From assembly GCF_000247815.1 (NCBI RefSeq), contig NC_021683.1:14215409-14279408 (forward strand): DNA of 64,000 bases, read 5' to 3'. The position numbers and the translations under genes are program-made. Positions 1-33,956 of this stretch are shown here, one piece after another. Position 1 is the first letter of the stretch; every line of letters starts with the position of its first letter. The notes under the pieces were generated by a model. It saw only the letters and a list, made by a program, of their open reading frames with translations. It was not told the DNA's origin and made no database searches. The stretch comes from Ficedula albicollis. Its lineage: Eukaryota; Chordata; Aves; Passeriformes; Muscicapidae.

Positions 1-24
1 TATTACCATTTTTTTAACATGTGC

Positions 25-30
25 TTTATT
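25..30 (-). terminator. Candidate distal GPT2 polyadenylation signal AATAAA
   Basis: A canonical hexamer on the GPT2 strand about 2.59 kb after the stop. Any cleavage site would fall at or beyond the left window edge. Confidence 0.35.
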
Positions 31-734
31 ATTTGGAAGTCTCATACATTTGAAGTACTGTTATAAGGAGCACCTGGAGGAAGATCAAACCTAGAAGCAT
101 GCATTTGAAAGGAAGGATTTGTCTGTTATTAATGAAATATTTCAAAGACATGAAAATCAAGCCTTTTTGTCTTAGGTTTACAGGATTGTTCCACAAAAAT
201 GCACATTAACCTTATCACAATACATATAAATATTGTGGATGGACAATAGAAATCACCACCCTTCCATATGAGATGCATCAAGAACAAATTGTTATCCCTT
301 ATAATGTCAGAAACAGAAAAGGCACCATAATAGAATGTTTAGAAAAAACTCAGTTTATGCCATTATATTTTGATTCAAAAGTGTAAGAATTGCTATCCTG
401 ACTTAAAACAAAAAGCCTTTCACACCTGTAAATTATCATTATAAACTTGTAAACCTTTACATTTTTTTCCAGAAGTATCAGGTGCAAATGCAAGGCAAAT
501 ATAAAATCTATTGACTTATTAGATTACAAATACTACCCCATGAAAAAGCTGTAGTTACAAAAATATAAAAAATATTCTAACTCCCATTGTTAGATCTTAG
601 TTTCAATCTATACTGCAGTAAGAGTCCAAAGCCAGATCTGATTTGGACACATTCCTAGAGCAGGAAAGTGCTGTTTGTCTTATTTTCACATCATTATTCT
701 GACCTCCTCCCACGGTTTTGCTTTCTGGGTTTGT

Positions 735-740
735 TTTATT
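735..740 (-). terminator. Candidate GPT2 polyadenylation signal AATAAA
   Basis: The plus strand reads TTTATT, so the GPT2 strand has AATAAA about 1.88 kb after the stop. It is a canonical hexamer, but its use is unproven. Confidence 0.4.
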
Positions 741-2615
741 AGTGCATATTAAGGATGCCAAGTGGAGAGTGCAGACAGGTTGTATTTTTCAGTGGATGGT
801 AGCAGCATAAGTGTTCTCACTGTGCTCTGCTCCCAGAAGTGCACTGCTCTGAGGAGAAAAATGTAATTTTTTTTTTTCTCCAATCCTCCACAGCAGCTTT
901 GTGTAGCAGCCATGCCATCTTCATCCATAACCTGTGACCCCTGGCAGGTGATTGAGAGGAATAAATTCTTCTCACAGGCCTCAGGAAGGAACTGTGAGAA
1001 ACTCACTGCTAGTGCTGGGTCATGGACTGGGGCTGCTGTGACAAGGACAGTTATGGGCAACACCTCACCTTCCTCACAGGACAGATTGGCACAGGTTTAT
1101 CTGGATGGGGTTTCTCTAGCCCTTGGCTTTAGTAAACTGGATTAGCACAGAGTGTTGAACCAGCTACAACAGCAGCCTCACAAAGTGCCAGTAGACATTA
1201 AAATGAGTTTACTTCTAAATAATAACTTAAAATGAATGACTAGATTGAATGTGATACTCTTGATGAATAAACTCTGTAAATGCTGAGCCTAAGCCTGACA
1301 AATGCTAATGCTTTCATATCTGAATACTGAAAGCTCTGTTCCTTTAGCCCTTTATCAGAGCTAGCAGAAGGTGTCCAGCTTCCAGCTCTAGAGAAACAGA
1401 AGCTGTCCTTTGTTTTGCAGGGAAGCTGGCAGAGATTAGTGGAGCCACTGAGCTGTACTCCTAGATAGCCACCTTGTTCAGCTGGGCTCTGAGAAGCACT
1501 CAGGATTGTTCAGCCAGCAGTAGGACTGGGGAAGATTTAAGTGTCAGCTGTACTAGCATTATCTTTATGCTTGGTGTAAGGCATTTTCCTTTCAATACCT
1601 TCCTCTTCATTAGAAATCAGCCCCAGCATTTCTCCTGGTAACAACGTGTCAGTCCTTGCAAGTTCCAGCTGGATTTTAGCCAGCTAGAGGGGCTGTGTGA
1701 TGTTTCCAAACAAATGTTCCCCGCAGACAGAGCAGTTCTGAAAGGGTTGTGTTTTACCCTACTTGAAAGGATTGACTGTACTCACATCTGCTTTGAGACA
1801 GTAACTTACTCTGTTCCTGTATAAAAGATGTGGGTTAAAGGAGACTCCTGGAGCTGTTATGGCAGGAAGCGTTCAGTGCTCTTATGCTCTCATGTGTTAA
1901 ATAGCACAGGAAGAAGATTGTATTCCTTGTTATGTTTCAGTTTCATAAAAATATGGTTCAAGCAGACACCACATTCACTCCTCTGATCAAAAAAATGTAT
2001 TCCATTCCAGCTATGCTGGGATGGCAGGATTTCTTTTCAGCAACATTTCAAAGGTATCTGCACACATCTGATGAAGATTTTTTTAAATAAGCACGCTGTC
2101 CCTACATGCTTGATCAGGTTTGGAGAACACTTCACCTTTAACAACAAAAACAACAAAAATTAAACAAAGCAATACCTATAATGTAGGAGTTTGGATTTTT
2201 GTTTCTTAGAATTTTAAGATGGGAAACACATTCCTATCTAAACAATTGAACTTGGCATTTCTGTTTTGTTAAAAAACCCACATGACAGTAGTAATTTTAA
2301 TGAGCAATTCCCTTCCTCAACCTATTGAGTCAAAAGTTCACAAATGTAACTTTCAATCAAGGCACAAAAACATTTACTGACCCTTCTCATCGCTTTCTTC
2401 ACATTCTTCCCCTTAAAAAGAAACTTGGTGTAACAGTGTCTTCTACACCAGACATAACTTTAATAGTCCATTAAATTGTAGCAGTATCTGAGTCTGGTTC
2501 TATCTATTCTGAATTTAGTTAAATTAGATAAACAGCACATTCTCAGCACATCATTGTTCATTATCTGCATTTGCCTTGAAGGGGAGGGGATGAGGGGGGA
2601 AAAGCCACAGTAGTT

Positions 2616-25782
<23,167 letters not shown>

Positions 25783-26800
25783 GTCCGTCCTTCCGCCCCG
25801 GCAGCCCCCCGGCCCGCACAGCCGCGCCGCAGCTTGCCTGGCAACCAGCACAAACCGGTGCATGGTCCTTCGGCTCGTTCCCAAAGCCAGGCTAAGGATA
25901 CGAGTGATGGGGATCGCTGTGTTTTGTAGTCGGAACCGGGCGCTAGTCAGATGCACGCGAGCAGGAGGTGCAGTCAGGACAAACGCCGAACAGCTGGCAC
26001 AGTTACACGTACACGCTCGATCCTCTCATGCCCAGATCCCGCAAACTTAATTGCAATGGATACAACAGATCTTGCAGCGTTGCGATGCCACCACGGGAGC
26101 AATAGATCCCACCATTGCATCCGAATAGCGCTGCAGCCCTCCGGCCCCGACAGAAGTGCCGGCGCTAGTGCTCTGGAAGCGTCCCGGGCAAACCCATCCT
26201 TCTGGCAGCCGGCGCTGCCCCGGCCCCGGGGCGTGCTAAGGTGTGATTGCACCAGCCGCGCTGCGGGCGCGCTGCCTGGCGGGGGCTGTAGTCCCGGCTG
26301 CGCCTGCCCACCGCGTCAGGTGATGGCCAGGGAACTACCGCACCCAGAGGCCTCCCCGGGCCGCTCCCGCATTGTCTGCAGGGCGGGGCGCGCTCCCGCT
26401 GCTGGGGATGCGGGGGGAAGCGGGGTCACGGCGAGTCCGCGGGATGTTCCTAAGCAAACGGCAAAGCCGAGTGTTCTCGGTGCTGGGGAGCGCTTCGCTG
26501 CCCTCCGAGCCCGCGGAGCCGCCGCCTGCCGCGCACAGGGCGCTGCCTTTGTCTGGGTGTGCTCTCCTGCGCTGGCGGTGCCCCTGCGCTGTCCGTGGGG
26601 AAAAGCCCCCGGCGCTGGTTCCGCAGCCTGGCTGGCGCTGGGAACGCGGGCTGCGCCCTGGGTCACCTGTTGCGGGGCCGGAGAGCGGCTCCAGAGCCGG
26701 GCGGGCAGCGAGGCTGAAGGAGCCGGAGCCTCGTCCCTCACCCTGTCACTCTGCCAGGGGAGCGTTTGCTCCTGATCCTTGCCTCCCGCGGGAACAAGCC

Positions 26801-29800
26801 GGTCCTCTTTCACAGTTTCCTCATTGTTTCCAGATGATGAAAATGTTTTTATCTCTCGGGTTCAGTTCAGCTTTCATAGCAAATGGCTGGAGGTCTGCCA
26901 TGAAATACAACAGCAGCAGAATTCAGGGGAGAGAGAGGTAGAGCTCTCTCCCTCTTGCTGCCCGTGGGGAGGAGAAGGCTCTTTTTACCCTCCTGGGTGC
27001 CCAGAAGAGCCTCCTTGTTTGTGCTCAGAGAGTGGAATAAGGGATCATTCACTCAGGAATATTCCTATGACCTAATGTTACCTCCCTGAGTGGGAGCATA
27101 GGCTGTAAATCAGCCTTACTTGTGAATTGTTTTTGTAGAACCTTCTTTTTTACTTTCTTTTTCACCACTTGTATGGCAAACCAGCTTCCTAATTTTAGGT
27201 GTCTAAATCAGATGGTTTGAGACTTGGGTTCTGTTCTGTTTTGGTGTTTTCCTCGGCTGATGAAGCACAAGGAAGCTGCTTTTGCTGTGTTTGATTTTTA
27301 TTTCATTACATACAATTATGTCTTGAGCCTTTTTTTCTGTCTTTACTATTTCTTCTTTCTAACAAGCTTTTGCTTGCCATAGTGTTTTGTTTCATTAGTA
27401 ATTTGCTCCAGTCCTTATTCTATTTCAAGTGCAATATTTTTCAACACTTGCTTTGTGCTAGTTTTAAAATAATTGCTGTTTGAGGATTTTAGTCAATTCA
27501 TAGTTAACAAAATAACAGAGATGGGATTGTTTTTTTGCTGAAGGAACATTCTTGAGGTGGTGCAGAAAACTCATTTGTTTTTTGTTTCCAGTCATTGTAC
27601 TGATTTTACCGAGAGCTTTTTCTTGTTTACTGTTCAGTTTGTGAAGGCCACATGGAGTGTTTCTGGCCTTCTTGTCCTCCCTCCAAAATTCTGCCCACAG
27701 AATGACCAATAGAGTGCTCTGTTAGAAATTCAGGTTCCAAGAAGTCCATTTTTGTTTACTTGAAGCTGCAGCAACTGTTCCAGGACATTGCATCTGATTT
27801 TTTTCCCACATTGAAATGCCAGGTTTTGGAGCCTGTATGTTTTGACACTTTACTTTTAAAGTTGTCCTCAGTTGTGTATCTGGAAAGCCAAGTGTTCTCT
27901 GGATCTAGCAGTTTGATAATTAACCATATCATGGTGCCTTTTCTCTGGGTTTGATAAAAAGTAGTTCAGAAGAAAATATTTCAGGCTGTGGTAAAACATG
28001 TCAAGGTTGGATTTACCATAAAACCAGATCGGATTTTATAGTAATCTTTTATCATTACCTGAAATGTTAAAATTATTTTAAATTCTAAAATTTACATTCA
28101 GTGGATACAAGTAGACTTCCCAGGTATCTTAATTCAAGTGTATTTCATGATTCCTTAGAAATCAAGGTTTAATGCTACCCAGACCATTAAAGATGAATAT
28201 TTGGATTGTAATTTGGAAACACTAATTTTGCTGGGGGAAGAACACAAGTTAACCTTTGCTCTTGGTCCACACGCTGCTGTTCCACCCCCAATCCGCCCCC
28301 CAGAAAGAGCTGGCGTAGCAGAAAGTGTCCAGCCAGCACTGCCCCCGTGTCTCTGGTTGATCACCCACAAGTAAAGGTTCAGATCCCCTGCCATCTCTGG
28401 TTCTGCACTGGTGACAATCCAAGCAAGCCATCAGACCCTGCTTGCAAGGCTGCTGGTTAGTGTGTAACGCAGGGCAGCCTTGGAATGAGGCTGGAATCCT
28501 GCAAATGCACTTGGCACAAGCCAAGATGGTTTCAGTAAAACATTGGAATAAATGTATGGAAAACTGGAATTCAGTAGTCTGGGTAATTTCTGAGAAATGC
28601 ACACAGGAAGTAAATGGGATGAAACAAAGCCTTTCCATGGTAAATGCAGTACGAAGCGGTTTTAGAGAAAAGTATCTCTCTCTTTATACATGGTAAATGT
28701 ATCTCCAAAGGTTATTTTAATACAAATGCCTTCCTGAAAGTAAATAGCGTAGAATGAACTTGCAATGTTGAGGCAAAGTTGTTCCTAAATGAACGTGCAA
28801 GTCATATGAACACTAGTTTCAGACAAACCAGACACTGAAGGTGGACAGTGCTGCTTACCAAGGTTCTTTGATCTCCATGTCACATTCCACCTTTAGTCAT
28901 AAAGGCACAGGCTGCTTTTCTTGAACTTATAAGAAGCTAAAAGAATGAATTTTGTGTTGATGGTGCCAAGCTAGAGATACAGAACAGCAGCAAATGCATA
29001 AATACATAGGAAGGTAGAAGGAGACTTGGAGAATAAGGGTGATAAACAGACTAACAGCTGCTGTGTTCCCATTCTGACAGACCTCCAACAAGCTGCTCTG
29101 CCATGAATAGTTGCATGGTTTAAACCCCATGATTACAATAATGACATGTGGTAACTGGGCATTCATTCTGCTGCTGCTGTTCCATTGAAATAAAGACACT
29201 GGGTAGAAAACTGCTCTCAATTGCTTAAAATGCCAAATGTTTTTAATGGTATTTAGGAATCTTTGAGCACACTAAGTAAATGGAAACCACTAGGCTTATT
29301 CAAACAAGAAGAGCACAGTTTTCTGTATTCTGTGTTGTACAAGTAAGGAGGATGTTTTTTTTCCTGTCGTCTACTGCTCATGGTAGCAGTTCAGAATGTA
29401 GGGAGCACCTTCAGAGAAATTATTCTTTCTACTGTTCTTCAAACTGAACATAAAACTTTAAGACTTGGTGCAAGGTTCAATGCAGTCAACTGCAAAAGTT
29501 CTAGTTAAGTGACTTCATACCTTAATGTTTAACAACTCTCATTATCACATGATAAAGAAAAAAAAAAACAGAAAAACAACAAAAACCAACAAAAAAAGCC
29601 CAACCTCCTACCCAAACCCTAAATTCAGATTGAATGTGTAATCTATTGAATTATCTTCATAAGAACTAATTGAAAAGATGCTCTATGAAAATAATGTCAG
29701 CTTTTGTTGCAACTGTATTAATTGGTAGTAACTGAACTGTTAGGAATACCATATGGATTTTTAAAATGTTTCCCACAAAAAAGGCCTGATATGTGAGAAT

Positions 29801-32330
29801 AAAATTTTGGAAGCTTTTTTTTTTAGGGAACAGTAGGTGCTATTGCTATTAAATCGTTTAAATTACTGATATTTTAAGAAAAGCTTCTTTTTAAAATCTG
29901 AGGCTGTGGCCTTTCTTCTCAGGCAAGCTTCAATGTGCACAGCTGAGCCAGAGGCAGGAGTCAGCCTAAGCCTGGGCTTCCTGAAACCAAGAGGCATCAA
30001 TGCTTAACAGCATTGTGAATTAAAAAATGCTTTGTAATTGGGAAACACTCAATATTCAGCTGTACTTGGAGAACAAAGCCAACATTTGTGCTGCTTAAAT
30101 GTTGGTCTTGCTCAAATTCAGAGTAATGGGATCTCAAAAGGCTTGTTAGGCATGACTTTGATTCCCTATGAAAGGACTCAGAGAACAGCTACCCTGAAAT
30201 CTACTGGTGAGAAGCACAGTAACATTATTAAGTACCACGAATCATTGTTCTTAGCAAAATTATCAAATCAGAATAATAAAATAGTATTGAAGTGTGTCTG
30301 CATAATCAATGTATTTTTAATGCACTTCTTCTTGCCAGTTGAATACTGACATATTACAACATCAATTCCTTCATGGTAACATTGCAAATATTATCATTTA
30401 GCCCTTCCTATTATTTGTAATTTTTCTCTCATGCACCTTAATCTTGTATTTTAGATATAACTTAAGAATTCTCTAGCTAGTACTTTGGCTGTGGAAAGAA
30501 TAATACCCCTGCTGACTATAGGGGAACTGATTAGGAAGTTGGTGCTTAACCAGGATGTATTTTATAATCTTTTTGACACAAGGTTGCACACCACTTTAGG
30601 AATTTAATTTCTCAATTTGCTGTGTTTGGTCATCACATTGAGGCTGACAGGACCAAGGCTGCCAGCTCTCCCAGGGGACACTGCAGGAGAGTGGGATGCT
30701 TCCAAATTGCCTGGAGTGCTCAGCAGAAATACAGCTCAGGAGTGCCTCTCTCCCCCACTCTAAGGTAGATTAGATGCGTGAATTGTTCCTACTTTGGAGT
30801 CTTTGTTTCCTTGTAAAATTATAGTTGCACGCCAAAATACTGCCATGTGCAGGCAGTGGAAACCTCTTAGGCCATTCAGCTCACCGGGAGTCTGTGGTGA
30901 CAACAACAAAGAAAAGAAGCCATCAGGCACTTACAAAGTCACGTGTGGCTTTTCATAATGGAGAAATTGCATAGTTTTCTTATTTTCTATTTTAAATTGG
31001 TGTAAAACATATGTTAAATAAGGCTTGGTCCTGTAAAGGGCCTCATCTGTTAAGAGAGAAAGTATCTGAACCCTTAAAATGGTATTTGTTGTTTTTCTCT
31101 CAGTGCTGGATTAAACCTCTGAAATTATGTAAAAGAAATAGTCTTGGACTTTCAGAACTCAAAACTAATGTGTTAAAAATTAACATGAAAAATACATGTC
31201 TGGTAAATCAGTTTTCTAGCTAGAAACTATCTTGTTTTCATTCCTTAAGGAAAAAAAAATTGTTTTTATGGACTAGTTGAACAGCTGTCCCTGAGTACTT
31301 TATTTGCTCTATAAAGAAAAGCAGGATATTGTCTTGTGTATTCATTAATTAATTTACCAGGCACTGTTACTATACTCAGCAGAGCCCCCTGCTGTTAAAA
31401 ATCCTCCTCAAATATCCTTCTATGTTTTGCTATGTCTGAACCTTATCAATTAAGGAAAAAAAAATTAAAAATCCAAATCCCAGCTCAAGGTCCTGGTTGC
31501 AGGGATTTGTTCTGGATTCAGGAATGAAATCTGGATGTTGTGCCTACATAGAACACGTTTGCATTTTGGCAGCAGTCACAGTTTATATGGAAAATAAACC
31601 TGTCTTGTCTTTGTGTATCTCTGGAGAAACACCTGCACCAATGGACTGATATAGGCTGGAAAAAATATTAAGGGAGAACAGGGAAACAAATCCACTCTCT
31701 GAGTCATAACTTAAATGCAGAGGAGGAAAGGAAAAGGGCAAATGAGCCAGTGTAGTAACTGTGTACACAGCCAGAAACCACAACACACAGGGAGAGCCCA
31801 GCGCTCGCAAGGACAGAGCAGGACGTTCTCATGGCCTGTGTGGCAGCCAGGCCCAAGGCAGAGACTTAGGGAAGAGGAAGAAAATAAATCAACAGGTTGT
31901 ACTGGCACAGGAGAGGACATTGCAAACGATGCTTGATTCTTTATTCTTCATACTGTATTGGTAGTGAGGATGGAGAGGGCTGGCATGACAATCTGGAGGA
32001 TACTCACTAGGGCATAAATGCAGTTTGTGTGTCAGAAATTCAGGCCCTGCCGAGATAGCTGTTCCTGTTGCTCTGGTCCTGGTCCTGACAGTGGTCTGGC
32101 GGCAGCACACAGTTGTACTTGAAAACATCCCATTTGTGAGCGTAACCCCGCCAAGAGGCCTGTCAGACTCCCCGCTCTTGGACACCAGGCTGCCAAAGGC
32201 ACCGGTGCAGCCGGCGATGAACATCGCTGTCTGCTGCGGTGCTGTCGGCTCTGGGCTGAGATGGAGACCAGAGAAGCGGTGTTTGGTTTGTTTGGTGCTT
32301 CCCGACGGCACGGACATTTCAGTCGGGCTT
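26801..32330. other. Intergenic region between GPT2 and C16orf87
   Basis: About 5.5 kb of ordinary AT-rich sequence separates the two divergent genes. I see no convincing exon, RNA gene or mobile element. A short A/C-rich simple stretch lies near 29559-29606. Open frames near 31.6-32.3 kb on either strand have no recognisable family. Confidence 0.6.
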
Positions 32331-32332
32331 CC

Positions 32333-33384
32333 TCATTCCCGCTCCCCTCAGCATTCCCAGTTCCCTCATTCCCTCTCCTCTCAGCATTCCCAGTTCCCTC
32401 ATTCCCTCTCCCCTCACCATTCCCGCTCCCCTCAGCATTCCCAGTTCCCTCATTCCCTCTCGCCTCACCATTCCCGCTCCCCTCAGCATTCCCAGTTCCC
32501 TCATTCCCTCTCGCCTCACCATTCCCGCTCCCCTCAGCATTCCCAGTTCCCTCATTCCCTCTCGCCTCACCATTCCCGCTCCCCTCAGCATTCCCAGTTC
32601 CCTCATTCCCTCTCGCCTCACCATTCCCGCTCCCCTCAGCATTCCCAGTTCCCTCATTCCCTCTCGCCTCACCATTCCCGCTCCCCTCAGCATTCCCAGT
32701 TCCCTCATTCCCTCTCGCCTCACCATTCCCGCTCCCCTCAGCATTCCCAGTTCCCTCATTCCCTCTCGCCTCACCATTCCCGCTCCCCTCAGCATTCCCA
32801 GTTCCCTCATTCCCTCTCGCCTCACCATTCCCGCTCCCCTCAGCATTCCCAGTTCCCTCATTCCCTCTCGCCTCACCATTCCCGCTCCCCTCAGCATTCC
32901 CAGTTCCCTCATTCCCTCTCGCCTCACCATTCCCGCTCCCCTCAGCATTCCCAGTTCCCTCATTCCCTCTCCTCTCACCATTCCCGCTCCCCTCACCATT
33001 CCCAGTTCCCTCATTCCCTCTCGCCTCACCATTCCCGCTCCCCTCAGCATTCCCAGTTCCCTCATTCCCTCTCGCCTCACCATTCCCGCTCCCCTCAGCA
33101 TTCCCAGTTCCCTCATTCCCTCTCGCCTCACCATTCCCGCTCCCCTCAGCATTCCCAGTTCCCTCATTCCCTCTCGCCTCAGCAATCCCAGTTCCCTCAT
33201 TCCCTCTCCCCTCACCATTCCCGCTCCCCTCAGCATTCCCAGTTCCCTCATTCCCTCTCGCCTCACCATTCCCGCTCCCCTCAGCATTCCCAGTTCCCTC
33301 ATTCCCTCTCGCCTCACCATTCCCGCTCCCCTCAGCATTCCCAGTTCCCTCATTCCCTCTCGCCTCACCATTCCCGCTCCCCCA
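32333..33384. repeat. Minisatellite 1: 51-bp unit, about 20 copies
   Basis: A 1.05-kb array with a 51-bp period. Each unit is built from three related sub-units of 18, 15 and 18 bp that all begin CATTCCC. Most units are identical. Exceptions are a shortened pair at the left end, a unit with two substitutions near 32.97-33.0 kb and a 33-bp deletion unit near 33.17-33.21 kb. The plus strand is C/T-rich and the minus strand G-rich. Because 51 is a multiple of three, several frames stay open throughout; they are not genes. Confidence 0.95.
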
Positions 33385-33511
33385 GCCCCCGGGCCGTTCC
33401 CAGCGCGGCCGCCAGGGGGCTCCGAGCGCCGCTCGTGCGCAGCCAATCCGGCGGCGTGGGCGGGGCTTGTTCCCTGTCGGGGGCTCGCGGGGCTCCTCCC
33501 GCCACCTCTCT
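33385..33511 (+). promoter_or_regulatory. C16orf87: Probable C16orf87 core promoter between two minisatellites
   Basis: About 125 bp of unique GC-rich sequence separates the arrays. It contains a CCAAT box (33443-33447) and a GC box GGGCGGGG (33458-33465), and lies 380-500 bp upstream of the C16orf87 ATG. There is no TATA box. The start site is inferred, not seen. Confidence 0.6.
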
Positions 33512-33836
33512 CTCACTCCTCCTCCTTCCTCCCGCTCCTCCCGCCGGCTCCTCACTCCTCCTCCTTCCTCCCGCTCCTCCCGCCGGCTCCTCACTCCTCC
33601 TCCTTCCTCCCGCTCCTCCCGCCGGCTCCTCACTCCTCCTCCTTCCTCCCGCTCCTCCCGCCGGCTCCTCACTCCTCCTCCTTCCTCCCGCTCCTCCCGC
33701 CGGCTCCTCACTCCTCCTCCTTCCTCCCGCTCCTCCCGCCGGCTCCTCACTCCTCCTCCTTCCTCCCGCTCCTCCCGCCGGCTCCTCACTCCTCCTCCTT
33801 CCTCCCGCTCCTCCCGCTCCTCCCGCCGGCTCCTCC
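33512..33836. repeat. Minisatellite 2: 39-bp unit, 8 copies
   Basis: Eight near-identical 39-bp C/T-rich units, with CCGGCTCCTCA recurring at exact 39-base intervals from 33544. The last copy carries a 9-bp internal expansion. It ends 54 bp before the C16orf87 start codon, so it probably lies in the 5'UTR or across the start site. Confidence 0.95.
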
Positions 33837-33890
33837 CGGGGCGGGCGCTCCGGCCGCGGCCGTGTCAGCCCAGCCACGGCAGCAGCGAGC

Positions 33891-33956
33891 ATGTCCTCCA
33901 GTCGGGCCAAGAAAGTGAAGATGGCCACCAAGTCCTGCCCCGAGTGCGACCAGCAG
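33891..33956 (+). CDS. C16orf87: C16orf87 exon 1 (residues 1-22)
   Basis: It encodes [20 protein letters not shown] then QQ, ending at CAGCAG|gtgag, phase 0. The frame is open far upstream through both minisatellites, but the human N-terminus begins at this Met. Confidence 0.95.

Larger units (their letters stand above)
1..2615 (-). other. GPT2: GPT2 3'UTR and downstream flank
   Basis: No second gene is recognisable here; the short open frames look random. Canonical AATAAA signals on the minus strand lie at 740-735 and 30-25, and ATTAAA variants at about 2464 and 2301. A long 3'UTR of roughly 1.9-2.6 kb is therefore possible. Which signal is used cannot be told from the sequence. Confidence 0.6.

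Noticed and set aside
749..1063. 104-codon minus-strand open frame downstream of GPT2
   Set aside because: It lies in the likely GPT2 3'UTR, and the peptide has no recognisable features.
31889..32317. 142-codon minus-strand open frame next to the first minisatellite
   Set aside because: It looked protein-like for a stretch (SKSGESDRPLGGVTLTNGMF), but its end is random in composition. I recognise no family, and the plus strand is equally open there.
32032..33789. 585-codon and 375-codon minus-strand open frames of repetitive GNEGTGNAEGS or RREGMRELGM type
   Set aside because: These are the antisense of the minisatellites, with no non-repeat domain and no family resemblance.
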